In this document: piece after piece, positions 10,367 to 21,789 of the stretch | Layout of the letters: every line of letters begins with the position of its first letter | Position numbering within the stretch: position 1 is the stretch's first letter | NCBI GenBank assembly: GCA_963580455.1 | Contig: OY756967.1 | Coordinates: 15,546,022 to 15,610,021 of the forward strand | From: Euonymus europaeus | Lineage: Eukaryota > Streptophyta > Magnoliopsida > Celastrales > Celastraceae | DNA length: 64,000 nt | Direction of reading: 5' to 3' | Made by a program: the position numbers and the translations under genes | The notes under the pieces: generated by a model | Databases searched by the model: none | What the model saw: the letters and a program-made list of their open reading frames with translations, nothing else | What the model was told of the DNA's origin: nothing

Positions 10367-12511
10367 TGTAACGCCCCAATTTTGGGAACATTACATGGTG
10401 CTCACCGCACCATCCTAGGTTATCAATGTGATTCACAACACGAGGATTTAACTCTAGTTCGTCTAACTAAGTTAAATCTTCCAACAAAAAATCCGGCAGC
10501 ATCTCCCCGTAACTCGGGTAATGCCCACCTGATTAAACGCAGCATAACATCATATAATCACATCCGAACCTAGCAAGGCCTCCGGCCATCTAACAGCAAG
10601 CAAATTCACAACCTATGGCCTCAGGCCTTCTAACAGCATGCAAATTCACAACCTATGGCCTCATGCCATCTAGCAGCATGCACAAACTGATTTCATGATT
10701 CATACATCACAATGATTCCACACAACCAATAAATAGGACAAAATGTCCACACCCGATTCAGAAGTCCCACATCAATGGAATAACCTTCTAACTGTCCATA
10801 ATCCACACCTTACGTTGTCACTCAGTCAAGATATCACACAGGGAATCATTTCATACGAATATTTCAACAAAAAGGTTTAAGACTCAAATCCCAAACCTAC
10901 ACCCTCTCCAAGAGCCATCCATGCCACAACGTCGTCTCTACTGATTCGTACCTCTGGCACTAGTACCAGTCTCACCTGTACGGAGGAAGAAAAATAAAGG
11001 ATGAGCTAGAAGCTCAGTAGGGGTAAAGAGTAAAACAAGCAACATGGCGGTTATTAAAGAAAAGATAATGCATCAAAATGTTCTCTTCTATGCACATGTC
11101 ACATAACACAACCATTAGTCCGGGTATTCCTTTCGGTGTAAAACACATTCATCAATCCACTGGTCTGCAACTATGGATTGACCAAACCTCAAATGCACTA
11201 CGTGGTTCCCAACCATCATGAATGAGAGAGCGCAATCATCATTCACATTACACCCGCAAAGGTTCTACCCGGTTGTGTGAACCCCGTCACACCCACACCT
11301 TAAGTGTGTTGCCTCACATGCAGTCGTATGATCCGTGCCCATGCCTTGACAAGCAACCATACTCCTATGTGACTTTCAAGTAACCTATGGTATCCCGAGT
11401 CCATACCCGAGCATCCCGTGCAAGCTCTAATGCATTCATGCTCGTGCCATGCCAAATACACATATATATCAACCTATATATATACAACTACTAATGATGC
11501 ATGACAAGATTCAAAACATGCTCAATGGATGATTGAACATGTAATTGGGCAATGCAATCTACATTTAGAAGAATATACAAATAAACCCTAGGTTCGTTCT
11601 TCCTTAGGTACGATAAGGCAAGAACACAAACAAAGAGACCAATGAGAATTCGAACCAAAATTTTAGAATCAATGTACAATATTGAAGTAAGAAAGGGTCA
11701 AGAAATCTCCTACCTCAAGTTGAGCACAACACACAATTGCCAATTCCAAGAATTAGGGTTTAAATCCCATTTTCACCAACCTAACCATATTTCATCATTC
11801 CAATCCATATATACATGTTAATAACACACATTTATCATAACAATAACAATTCCAATACAAAATCCAAGAGAGACTAACCTTCTCTCTCTAGAATTCCCAA
11901 ATTCCTCCAAATTCCTCCAATAATCGAACTCAACCTAAACCAAGGATTGAAACCTATGAAACAACCTTAAATTACCCTAAGAAAAACATATGTAAACCCT
12001 ACAATCAAACTCTAAAAGAATCTAAGTAGATCTACGAAAATCTTTAAGTTCCAAAACCATAGAAAACTCACCTTAAACTTCCAAATCTCCTTTGATTCTT
12101 CCTTGAATGTTGTTAATCACCGACAATCCACTCCAAATCAAGCTTGATCTTGCCCAAATCACCTTATCTCTCTCCTTACCTCTCTCTTTCTCTCTCTACA
12201 CGGAAAGAACCAGAAAAATGAAGAAGAAGAAGCATTTTCGCGTTATAAGATTGCTGGGTCGGGTGCTGGCGCTCCAGCGCTGGAAGAGCGTTCGAATCTG
12301 TCCCCTATTTTTTCTATGTTTTTTACTTTCACATTTACATCATTCTTGGTCTAAGCTTCGATTTGATATATTATGGGCCCAAAACGAACATGTATATCAA
12401 AAGTTATGGCCCATTTACCGAACCTAGCTCAAAAACTATTTTTCCATGATTCCGTACCTCACGGATCATCAGTAACTTGACCCAAAACTAATTTTTTGGG
12501 TCGGGGTATCA
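10367..12511 (-). repeat. 5' LTR of G2
   Basis: 2,145 bp. It runs on the minus strand from TGATACCCCGACCC (12,511) to GGGGCGTTACA (10,367). It carries the U3 palindrome TCCAGCGCTGGA at 12,273-12,284 and a CT-rich tract just inside. ORFs in it, such as 12,107-12,427, are incidental. Confidence 0.9.
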
Positions 12512-12512
12512 G

Positions 12513-13038
12513 ATGTCGCAAATGGCCATTTCTGGTCTTTTAGAAACTGAAATCCCGACAACCGTCCGGACGGTTCATACCTGGAAAACTTTCCTGGCCC
12601 AGTTTCTTCATTAAGTGTTCGGATGGCTCCCTAGGGCATCTAGACACCCTTTTTTCTTCCAAATTTTCCATAAATTTCATATCCGTCTTGGTCTAAGCTT
12701 CGATTCGATATATTATAGGTCCAAAACAGATATGTGTGCCAAAAGTTATGGCCCATTTAGTGACCTTGCTCAAAAACGATTCTTTACGATCCTACACCAC
12801 TCGGGTGGTCCGTAACGTCTCCAAATTTATTTCCAACAACTTAATACTCAACATTTAACTAAGCTTAACATTTTTGGGTCAGGGTTTCACAAATCAGGTT
12901 CAGGGGATGAAACAAATATCTAATCTGTGCTAAGCCTGCAATGATACATGAAGGACTGACAGTATGGATCAATGATGCATGCAATGATCTGTTTTAATGA
13001 ACAGTGAATGCTTCATGAATGAATGCCTTGTCAAGATT
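12513..13038. repeat. 527-bp flanking duplication, right copy
   Basis: Near-identical to 6,548-7,074; it includes AACCGTCCGGACGGTT at 12,560-12,575. It continues directly into element A internal sequence, so this copy preserves the original junction. Confidence 0.9.
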
Positions 13039-13582
13039 TTGCTTTTTGGTGCACTCAAAAACCAACCCTTGTGCTATCATTCCTTTTCAGAATTTATATG
13101 TACATGCATTTCTGTATTCAAAATTTATGTTCATTAAAAAGTCATTTGTTATTTTGATGCTCACATTTTTTATGACTAAGATCGTCCCTCTCCTGATAAT
13201 ACTTGTCTCGATCATGTGTTTATCCTTCAGATTTTTTTCCAACTTAAGATGCCAGCATCCATCAATTTCCTATCAAAAGTAATGTCCCAATGCACTCATC
13301 ACATTTTCTATCAAAACTTCGTCAATGATAAATTCAATAGTACAACTATGCATTATGGCAAATGATATTTTTTTATGGAATAAGAATTAAATTGGGATAT
13401 GAAAATGAAGAAAACAAGTGACCGATCCTAAGGAATGAATAACTTCACAGTATTTAATTGGAAATGATGAGTGACAAGCGAAAACTCCTTTAGGAAAAAT
13501 GCATAAAAGAATGTATGAAAGTCACAGAAGGGAAAGAGAAATTGAACTTCTCTAAGATGAAATATGTGATAATTCAAAGATG
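13039..13582. other. Element A internal sequence shared with element B
   Basis: It parallels about 42,750-43,220 of element B; for example 'ctgataatacttgtctcg' matches 'ctaataatacatgtctca'. Part of it is repeated inverted at 61,226-61,375 and 63,957-64,000. A 104-aa minus-strand ORF (13,428-13,742) is not conserved in B. Confidence 0.6.
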
Positions 13583-13762
13583 ACACCAAAACCGGGACAG
13601 TTTTGGTGTGTACCAAATTAGGAATGATCAAATCTAAACTTACGTTAAGGAGTCCCCAAACCTTCCATATTTGCCAACAGGCTTCTTTTTCAGACTGAAA
13701 TTCATCATGGTGAAATATATGATAACATAAAGATCGCACCAAAAACCGCCCCAGTATTGGTG
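13583..13762. repeat. Conserved pair of hairpins, element A
   Basis: Hairpin 1 (13,583-13,609) pairs ACACCAAAAC with GTTTTGGTGT. Hairpin 2 (13,737-13,762) pairs CACCAAAA with TTGGTG around CCGCCCC. The same pair with the same spacing lies in B (43,225-43,372) and in the inverted copy (61,046-61,225). Confidence 0.8.
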
Positions 13763-13974
13763 CGTATCCAATTTACTGTCATTAAATCTGAACACCATGT
13801 AGTTCATTTTGCGTCTCCACCCATATTAATACAAGTTAACGGTCAGCGCAGACACAATTCACCAATTCGACAGACTCGTTGCCCAACCATCCTTCTTCCA
13901 ACAATACAAAATTTGAGCTTGCAGCCAAAACTGAAACTTGCACGAGGATTTTTTTCTTCACTGAATTTTTTTTT

Positions 13975-14165
13975 GGTCCTTAATTTTTTCCTAGAGTGCC
14001 CTTTCGGGTTTTCACTGTAGCAGGATTTTTTTTTTTATTTTCATCCCTAATTTTTGCCTAGAACGCCATGTTGGGGTTTTCACTCTAGCGGGTTTTTTTT
14101 TATTTATCCCTAAATTTTGCCTAGAGCGCCCTATTTGGGTTTTCACTCTAGCGGGATTTTTTTTT
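13975..14165. repeat. Three tandem copies of a CCTAGAGCGCC block
   Basis: Copies at about 13,990, 14,057 and 14,120 each read CCTAGAGYGCC, then GGGTTTTCACTCTAGCGGG, then a T run. Element B has only one copy (43,617-43,672). Period 63-67 bp. Confidence 0.8.
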
Positions 14166-14359
14166 CTCCAAACAATGCAATGAGGCTACACAAAGGAAGA
14201 AATACCTGTAGCTTTACTTCATCCAGATACAAAACATAACTCGTGATCTTTTTTTGGGAGTTAAAGATGTGTAACATATTTCTTGCATCAGAAATCTATC
14301 CATAGATGAGCAGAACAAAAGTATTGAACATAGTCCCACCCTGGTTTACAGTTAAACTG

Positions 14360-14884
14360 GGTTACGTTCCTCAGCGACTTGAACTTTCCAAGCAAAATAT
14401 TGTAGATACAATGAGTTGAGGCTCATAGCCAATCCGAAGCCCAAAAATGAAGAAAGCAAATATGGCATAAATTGGCTTCAGATGAAGCATACTATAGACT
14501 ACATGGACCATGATGGCTACAAGTGCAAACTCCAAAGCAGCATATGTCCATATGTACTCCTTGATTGCTAGTAGTAAGGGATTAATTTGACATATCTCAT
14601 TTACCATTCATCACTCAGGCGTCTGATCATTAGATGAGAGTCCCTGCAAACTTGAAGCTATTTAGTCTCAACATCATTATCAGCTTGAATTTCTACTATG
14701 CCTTCTTCGTGCTCGGGGATTTTTCAGTAAGTAACCAAAAATAGAGAAATACAAAGCATACATAAGGCAAACCCCAAGGAAGTTAACAATCTCTATGGAA
14801 TGTCATCTTTCGAGAAAGGTACAAGTACGAGAGCTACAAAAAAAACTCCACATAATACGAACCATCTTGCTTCATCCCACCGTG
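14360..14884 (-). pseudogene. Candidate captured host-gene fragment (membrane protein, unknown)
   Basis: On the minus strand, after an acceptor-like ttgcag, the frame reads RWDEARWFVLCGVFFVALVL and then SKDDIP before a stop. After decayed sequence and another Met, NPLLLAIKEYIWTYAALEF leads into hydrophobic stretches VAIMVHVVYSMLHLKPIYAI. A one-base shift near 14,455 brings in LGFGLAMSLNSLYLQYFAWK and VQVAEE. Several hydrophobic segments of about 20 residues suggest a multi-pass membrane protein spread over at least two exons. Element B has nothing like it at the corresponding position, and the inverted copy of A has lost the region, so it looks like a host fragment carried by element A. I do not recognise the parent gene. 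It could instead be chance, but the sense-strand continuity after one frameshift argues against that. Confidence 0.45.
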
Positions 14885-16740
14885 CTGCAATTGAAGATAT
14901 TATTTTAGAAACATGAGTTTCTAAAATAATGGTGTCCAGACGTGATCAAAATGCTGAGATAGATCCTAAAACGCTCAAAGTTCCAAGCAATAAGTAGAGA
15001 GGGAAAATCAATAATTTCAACTCTAATGGCCCACCTATTTAATTATGCCGACTATAACCTTGACAAATGGAGCAGATCATGCAATAGTGATACAGGAATC
15101 ATGTAATAAATTCCAAAATCATCCCATGCATATCACGACAAAAGACCCCAAAATTCTTGTAAAGTCTAAGGTGCAGTACTATCTATTATGCCAATGTTTA
15201 CCTGCCTACCACGCATAGTGGTAATCATCATTTGCCGAATGAAAGCTGGCTACTACTAATTTTCACCAAAACTCGGCTGTTGCTCAAACCAAAAGTTCTT
15301 ACTCCGTCATGCTATTAATAGATTTAATATAAAACTTAGCGATGAACATGAAAACTTTCCCCTCTAAATTCCTCCCACAAGAGACGATTTCTCATAAATA
15401 TGCTTGATCGACTCCATTCTCGATTGAGACATCTCAACATTTTTGGCGATAACTCAAATTCATTCTCAATATCAGAGTCAGATTCTTCATTATTAGTGGG
15501 TAAATCCAAAATCTGGTTCACTAGGTTCATCCTCTTTATTATCATCATTTTCAATCTTGTTAAATGGAATGAGTTAGATTTGAGATTTGAAAATTAGAAG
15601 TGATGATAAATAGGGTGAATAAATGCAAAACTTTTGAACAAGGGCTTTTATCTCATGAAGGACATAATGGAAATGCTAGAACATGCAAATGCTGCACTAT
15701 AAAAACCTATCAAGGCAAAGTAATGACATGCTTATTGCCAAAAATCTCATTTAGTGGTCGTGAGCTAGACCACAAATGGTGATGCACATGAAGATTACTC
15801 CTAAATGCAATTGATAGAGACTGAAAATCTCAAACTAGTCAAGTTATTGAACTCAAAACTAGATGGGCGAAAGCAAATATTAGCAGTAAAGTTCTGACCC
15901 TCATCCACCATGTAATTCATCAAATTGGCAGTTTCCCAAAACTACCCCAGTCTAATGCATTCCAAATTGACCAACAGTAAAATTAAGAGTTAATTTCTGA
16001 AAAAATTTCCCCATTGTTGCTTGAATTGACCCTTTTTTTAAAAATAAAACATAAAACTATCATAAAATCAAACGATGGATTTTTCTAAATTATCGTATAT
16101 GTATGAAAAGTATATATGGACATGTATGATTAAAAAGTATGTACATGAATATAACCTAAAATAATGTATACATAATAAATATATGAAAAATACATATGAA
16201 CATGTGTCATTTAATGAATATACATATAGATACAATCTACACAAGATAATACATGAATAGTATATATAGATATGTATTAATGTCTAGTGAATATGTATGA
16301 ACATGTAAATGATGGAGAATGTACAAGAATAAATAAAGTAAAGTATAGGAAAATCAGGGTCCAATTCCTACAAACTTTTGATGATAACCAGATCTAGGGT
16401 TTTAATGTGCATATGGGTGGACTTGTCTAACTATCCCACGAGGTTCCGGATCAGGTTGTCTTTAAATTTCAACTATTGAAACAAAGGCTCCTCCCCTAAC
16501 TTTTTAAGGGAGGTCAATCTAGCGAGGATGTCTTCCACTACCCATGCGGAGAAGGAGTCTCACGAGAATAGTAGTCAACCCTCTCTAATTGCTCAGGGTA
16601 GTGCCCGGATGGTAGGCACGTGCGAGTGTTAGTGTATAAAGAAAATTAAACAAACTTCATATTTAAAGAAACCAATCAAGCATACAAAAGTAAAAAGCAG
16701 CCAATTAAATAAAAATTTTAGATTGACCCTCATAGGTTTA
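14885..16740. other. Element A 5' internal region, no intact gene
   Basis: The minus-strand ORF at 15,336-15,554 (Asn/Glu/Asp-rich, ending near SFHVHR) has a degraded counterpart in element B (about 45,710-45,860), so it may be a remnant of an element-encoded acidic protein. 16,020-16,340 is very AT-rich, with repeated variants of 'tatatggacatgtatga'. 16,380-16,640 parallels the leader of element B (46,500-46,720). Nothing else is recognised. Confidence 0.45.
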
Positions 16741-16761
16741 GAAAAACCTGTATTCCCCAGC
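16741..16761 (-). other. Primer-binding site remnant of element A
   Basis: The minus strand next to the LTR reads GCTGGGGAATACAGG. GCTGGGGA is the inner half of the tRNA-Arg-type primer site TGGCGACTCCGCTGGGGA used by Ogre-like elements; the outer half is missing. Confidence 0.4.
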
Positions 16762-19152
16762 TGTAGCAACCAGACCAAAAATTGGTAGTCTCCACCAATC
16801 GAATTAGAAGTGCGATTGAACACTTGAAGAAAAACCTCCAAACCTAAAATGAGGGTACAAGAGTCGATTGAGCGTGGGAAAGGTGTTAGGCACCCTAAGA
16901 CTCTTGTTTAAAACAATTACTGAATTTTTAAATAATTGGCTATTTGCTGAAAAGTTGTTGTTTGCAAGATTGGGTCATTCGGAAGGACTAATGATTTGAT
17001 ATTTGGATCATACCAACTTATGATAGTGGAAAGATTGGATTTTGAAAACACCAACTTGTGGTATTGTATTTAAAGGTGTGCCAACCTATGGCCTCAAAGA
17101 GAATCAGATTTTGTAAACACCAACTTATGGTGTTGTGTTTAAATGTAATGATCGGATTGGAATTTCAAGGAGGTCAAATTTGGAATTCCAACTTATGGAA
17201 CTAGAATGAATGCATTGGGTTTGAAAAGGATTTGAAAATACCAACTTATGGTATTTATTTGTGTTAAAATAAAGTGAATAATGTAATATAATTTATGGTA
17301 TTTTAAAAAAAATTGAATGCCAACCTATGGTATCTTCTTTTAAAAGATGGAGATGGTATTTATGAAAAGTGGTAATTGAAAATATCAACTTGTGGTAGAA
17401 AATACTTGAATTTAAGATACCAACATATGGTATTTAAATACAAGTTTGGGTTCGGAATACAAACTTACGGTATTTTATTTGGAAAAACTACCAATTATGG
17501 TAGTAAATTATTTTTTATATAGCGAGACGGCTTGAGTAAATTATTTTTGCGTTGCACCATTTTTAATAAAATAAAATCCCAAAAAACAAGTAAATTAAAA
17601 TTTCCAAACAATAAAATCTCTAAATGTCTACATGCTTCTAACAACCTAAAATAACATGCATGCATTTTTGTTCACTATTTTATCTTCATTATTTACATAT
17701 TACATGAACATGGGCCCAAAAACGTCAAAAACAAAATTAAAAATAAAAACACCAAAATGACCTAAACTTCCTAATTAAAACTTAAACAATATCTAAAAGA
17801 CCCAAAAATTATATACAAAACCTAAACATTATAAACAAAAGCCACAGATAAAAATTCTAAACAATCCTTTAGAGACCCAAACAAACATGTACAAAAAGGC
17901 CCAAATTAAAAATCATGACACTTGGCCCGTCATGAAAAACAAACTATTTTATATCACACAAACCGGCCTAATATGTAGCAATCCAATACCCATAACCACA
18001 TTCAAACCCAAAACCATTTTCCATTTTCTTTTTTTCCTCTTTCACATGACCTTCCAGAGGTCTCCCTATTGGCAATCCCCAACTCCAATGGAAACAGTCA
18101 CGGCAGTTGCATCCTCCAAAGGCTAGCGACAAGTTTTCTCCTTATCTTCTATCTTCCATTTCAGCAATGGTGTCTCGAGCCAGCTTCGTCTCCCTACTGG
18201 ACCAACAATATGCTTCGATCGAGTCAGGCTAGGGTTCTTGGTCTATGGCTGATAAAGATTTAATGAAGATTCGAACTTTTTGAGCTCTTGCTTCTCACGC
18301 TTGGCAAACTTCTTGGACTCCTTGCAGTGTGTGAGGCCAGAGATGTCAGTGATGGCAGGGAGCGGGGCAGAGAGTGCAAAAGCAGCAGAAAATGCCTAGA
18401 GTGGGTTTGATGGGGAGGTTTTTTTTTCTTCAAGAGATTGAGTGACTGAGAAGTAGATCCTGGAAGTGGTGGGTCTCGTTCAGGTTGAGAAAGATGAAGA
18501 GAAAAAGTCCTCATCTCCCTTCATGTGTTTCTAGTGTGAGATGAAGGGGAATGAGTGGTTGACGTTTTTGGTTGTGACTGAGTTGTTCATCCAAATGAGG
18601 TCTCCTTTGAGATCAATTTCCGGATGCTCCTCTGGTGTGTTGTAGTTGATGATGGCTTTTTTGGCCAAAGAGAGGAAAATCGGGTAGGTGATGATAGGGG
18701 TTCTGGTGGGTGGTTTGGTGGTGGCTTGGTGATGATGAAAAAAAGAGAAGCCCCTAAGTGACTCTGAGATGATGGTTTTGTGAGGAAGATGATTTTTTGT
18801 TTCAGAGTCTGTGGTGGTTTTTTCCCTATTTTTTTGTCCAAATGAGGTCCGGTTATAATGGTGAGGCAGTGTGCCACGGTCGAGTTGTGTGTCATGGTTT
18901 TTATGGCAGTTGGAGGTGATGGTTATGGTGAGGCAGAGTGTAATGGTTGAGCCAGGGAGTGGTGACACAGGCATGAGTGGGTAGTAATGGACATGAGTTG
19001 TGTTTTAGACATTTGGGCTTAGGTAGGTATTTGGATTGGGGGTTTGCTATAATGGGCCTTGGGCTTGCCTTTTTTTTGTTGTTTTTTTGGTTAATTAACA
19101 ATCAATTAAAAAATTTACAAAAATAAAACCCTACCCGGACAAAAACTCTACA
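16762..19152 (-). repeat. 5' LTR of element A
   Basis: 2,391 bp from TGTAGCAACC (plus) to 'ctctaca'. It contains 'ctccaccaatcgaattag', 'ggtgttaggcacc' and the palindrome cluster (about 17,000-17,510). It is followed by 'ccaac', as is the inverted copy at 59,219 (complement 'ttggtg'). The minus-strand ORFs 18,260-18,514 and 18,531-18,974 are low-complexity. Confidence 0.85.
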
Positions 19153-20042
19153 CCAACATTTTTACAAAACTCTTAGATAGACAACGATTTTTGTCCTAGG
19201 AAAAGAATTAGAGGTGATTACAATATAATAAATTTTCATTTAGCTTGATGTAACATATGATGTGATTTAATTATTGATATATGACTAAAGCATTGATTGT
19301 TTGATGCTACATTTGCATGTGTTTATTGTTCAATGGTTAATCTGTTCATGAAATTGAAAAGATGATTTTATTAGTAATATATTGTTTTTCGCAAATCTCT
19401 TCTTGCGAAGTTTGATTGACATAATGTTTGAGATTTGTCTTGATTGGTCTATTGAATAGTTCCTTAGGAAACTTGATGCAATAGAAAAGGCTATGTCAAA
19501 TGTACTTTTTTTAAAGCTATGTATCTCTTGAATAAAGGGAGCCCCCTAAGCATAAGGGATATGTATCTCTAGAAATAAAGGGAGCTTCATAAGCTTGACT
19601 GTGAAAATTTCCATGAATACAAAAGTTTCACCTTTTGCAATACAGGGGGATTAATCTTGTACGTTACTTGCATATACATAAAAGTATCAAAAAATCCATA
19701 TTTGACGACCTATGGAAAGTCAATCTCTTACTTTATGTTATATCTTGATCTAACAAGTTTTTTAGATTCACTCACAGATGCACAAGAATGAATAACATGC
19801 ATTAGTATTCAAGGACATGATGAGGGAGTAGTATGCTCATTTCTTGAACACATCTAATGGTAACTCTTCCTTATAATTTTTTTTAATTCCTTTGATTGAG
19901 TATCAAAATCTATAAGTTTTATCATTGAAACATGTTTCTCTTGATTGTTTATTTTATTTGGTGATGTATATTTTGGATAAATATACAGGTTGCTTATACC
20001 ATGTAGGTATTTGTAGAGATAAGAATAACTTTTATCCTAACA
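19153..20042 (+). repeat. Copia 3' region, right of element A
   Basis: It starts with the second copy of the ~250-bp flank (19,178-19,432). It continues with blocks such as 'aataaagggagcc' and 'caatacagggggattaat', which look like the G-rich 3' untranslated region before a copia 3' LTR. No ORF. The whole stretch recurs inverted at 58,475-59,218 and 55,205-55,729. Confidence 0.6.
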
Positions 20043-20564
20043 CATTGTTTGGGAAGAGGGAGGGGAAGGGAAGAAAAATTTGAGGGGAATGGAAAATGAA
20101 TGGGAGGGGAGGGGATGAGAAATTAATTTTATCTTCTCTTGTTTGGATACTCAAAAAGTAAGCGAAGAAAAAGTGAAAAAGTGTATTGTTATGATTTGTA
20201 AAATTGATATAAATTTACCATGTTACCCTTGATATTAATTTATATATGTATTATTATATACTTATTTATATATATTATTATATGTATTATTTATATATAT
20301 ATTATTATATATATTAATATAATAACAGAAGGGTCCCACGCTTTATAATTATATATATTATAACAGGACCCATTGTTTCACATTTTGTCTCAGCTTTTCC
20401 TCTCATTTTCAGAGGTAAAAAAACATGTGGCCCCATCATATTTGCCTCTCTATTTTTATCCGCATATTTCACCTCATCTTCCCAAACACCATTCTTTTTT
20501 TATTTCTCTCCATTTTACCCCAACATTTTACTCTCCCTCACTTTATCTCCTCTCCCAAACAATG
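20043..20564. mobile_element. MITE-like element with long imperfect terminal inverted repeats
   Basis: 522 bp. The ends CATTGTTTGGGA and TCCCAAACAATG are exact inverses, and pairing continues imperfectly for about 100 bp (GGGAGGGG... against ...CTCTCCC). The centre is (TA)-rich. There is no coding capacity. No clear target duplication was seen, so the superfamily is unassigned. It is duplicated inverted at 54,711-55,204. Confidence 0.65.
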
Positions 20565-21789
20565 GGTAAGGGTTTTCGGTAGAGTTAAAACTCTTACAGA
20601 TATTCCTAACTAGAACTCTAAGATATAATAAGCTAACATTGATTAAATATTTTAGGCTTAATTGGATAAGTTTATCTATTAAGAGAGTTTTATCTGTTAT
20701 ATCTTTGTTGTTCTCATCTCATATTCTTCCATGTACTATTAAATATCACATGTGTTTGACTTTTAATAGGATGCATTGTGCTGATTTGTTCAGTTGAAGT
20801 AACTTTCAAGTAGGCCCCAGGGGTTACCTTTGATTTGTTCAATTACAGTAAGCTTCTGGTAGGCTCCAGAGGTTACCACAAATTAGATCTAATTTGCAGC
20901 AGTTTGTTTTTCATTATTATTCTATTTTTATTAATCTGGAACATAATTTTAATAAGATAAAATTAGTTTGAATATGATCTTATTCAATAGATAACTCTCT
21001 TGCTTTATTTTTGATAAAGGACTACTTGTGGTTGTATTAAAACTACCTATTTAATTGGGATAAATATTTATTAGTTTTTATCTTAATCCTATGCAATTAT
21101 TATCTTCTAAATATAATCTTGATCGTCATTCTCATCTATCAGAAGGAGATCAGGACATCTATGTAAAGCTCATGTCCAAGGAGGCTTTGAGGAAGAATTG
21201 AGAGTTGAGAGTTTGAGTGTTTGTTTTTCCAATCTATTTCATGTTTGTTTAAGCGCCATAAATCTATATTATTTATGAGAGGGTGTGAGTTTCATGTTTA
21301 AGTGTTGTTTCTCTGTATTTCATGAGTTGATCTAAACGATGAAGAAGAACATTTTCTACATGATAGTTATATGGGCAACCACAATGACACATTGTTAATG
21401 TCTCCATTAACGCTCCAATTGGGTTCCACGTCTATTAAGAAAAAAGTGGTCGCACATATTTATCCACATTAACAAAACACGTTTCCCAATACAGCCAAAT
21501 CAACAAAATACATCTTCAAACAACATTTGTTGTCCGCAACAAATAACAATCATTGTCATTGCCCTAACCTGCACAGGTTACCGCGAGGTTACTAGGATCC
21601 TACTTTAAGTTCAAAGTCTTTTGCAGGCATCAAGAGTAATCTCAAATCATCATTGATGTGTTGATTTGGTTCAAAACATAAGTTGAGTAAAATTATATAA
21701 TCAAGGCGTAGGTAATGATAGTTTTTAAGTTTTTATTTATAGATCCAAAGTTTTTCTCAGTTAGGGTTTCCTCATTAAAATTGTGGTGT
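20565..21789 (+). other. Copia 3' region and probable LTR, decayed
   Basis: 20,565-20,720 recurs inverted at 54,546-54,710. 20,790-20,970 repeats the window start. 21,190-21,390 ('gtttgagtgtttg', 'gagggtgtgagttt', 'gatgaagaagaacattttct') resembles the copia LTR end and leader at 53,470-53,610, which suggests a plus-strand copia LTR. No ORF of note. Confidence 0.4.

Larger units (their letters stand above)
7075..12511 (-). mobile_element. G2: internally deleted Ty3-gypsy chromovirus
   Basis: On the minus strand the order is a complete 5' LTR (10,367-12,511), a tRNA-iMet primer site, gag up to just past the zinc knuckles, and then a 3' LTR that lacks its first ~250 bp. Protease, reverse transcriptase, RNase H and integrase are absent. 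Gag joins the LTR at about 8,890 through the shared bases CAGCA. It is the same family as G1. The flanking 5-mers differ (AGATT left, GATGT right), so it is not a simple insertion. Confidence 0.88.
1579..19152 (-). mobile_element. Element A: non-autonomous TAT/Ogre-like LTR retrotransposon
   Basis: Two long terminal repeats (1,579-3,872 and 16,762-19,152) enclose an internal region with no reverse transcriptase or integrase of its own. The minus orientation is inferred from a purine-rich tract (minus-strand AAAGGGGGCCAGA) abutting the left LTR and from GCTGGGGA, the tail of a tRNA-Arg-type primer site, abutting the right LTR. Internal sequence is shared with element B: hairpin pair, CCTAGAGCGCC block and acidic stretch. 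Chromovirus sequence (4,768-12,511) interrupts it. The left LTR lacks its outermost ~27 bp and no matching target duplication is seen, so at least one end is rearranged. Tandem repeats next to the PPT are typical of TAT/Ogre 3' untranslated regions. The family placement is an inference. Confidence 0.75.

Noticed and set aside
13428..13742. 104-aa ORF conserved at 61,066-61,380
   Set aside because: The two copies are recent inverted duplicates; the homologous region of element B (about 43,080-43,420) has no such ORF, so conservation is by descent only.
18531..18974. Long ORFs in the element A LTRs (also 2,993-3,337 and 59,406-60,032, up to 208 aa) as host or element genes
   Set aside because: They are Pro/Ser/His/Thr-rich, lie wholly in LTRs, shift frame among copies, and have no recognisable domain.
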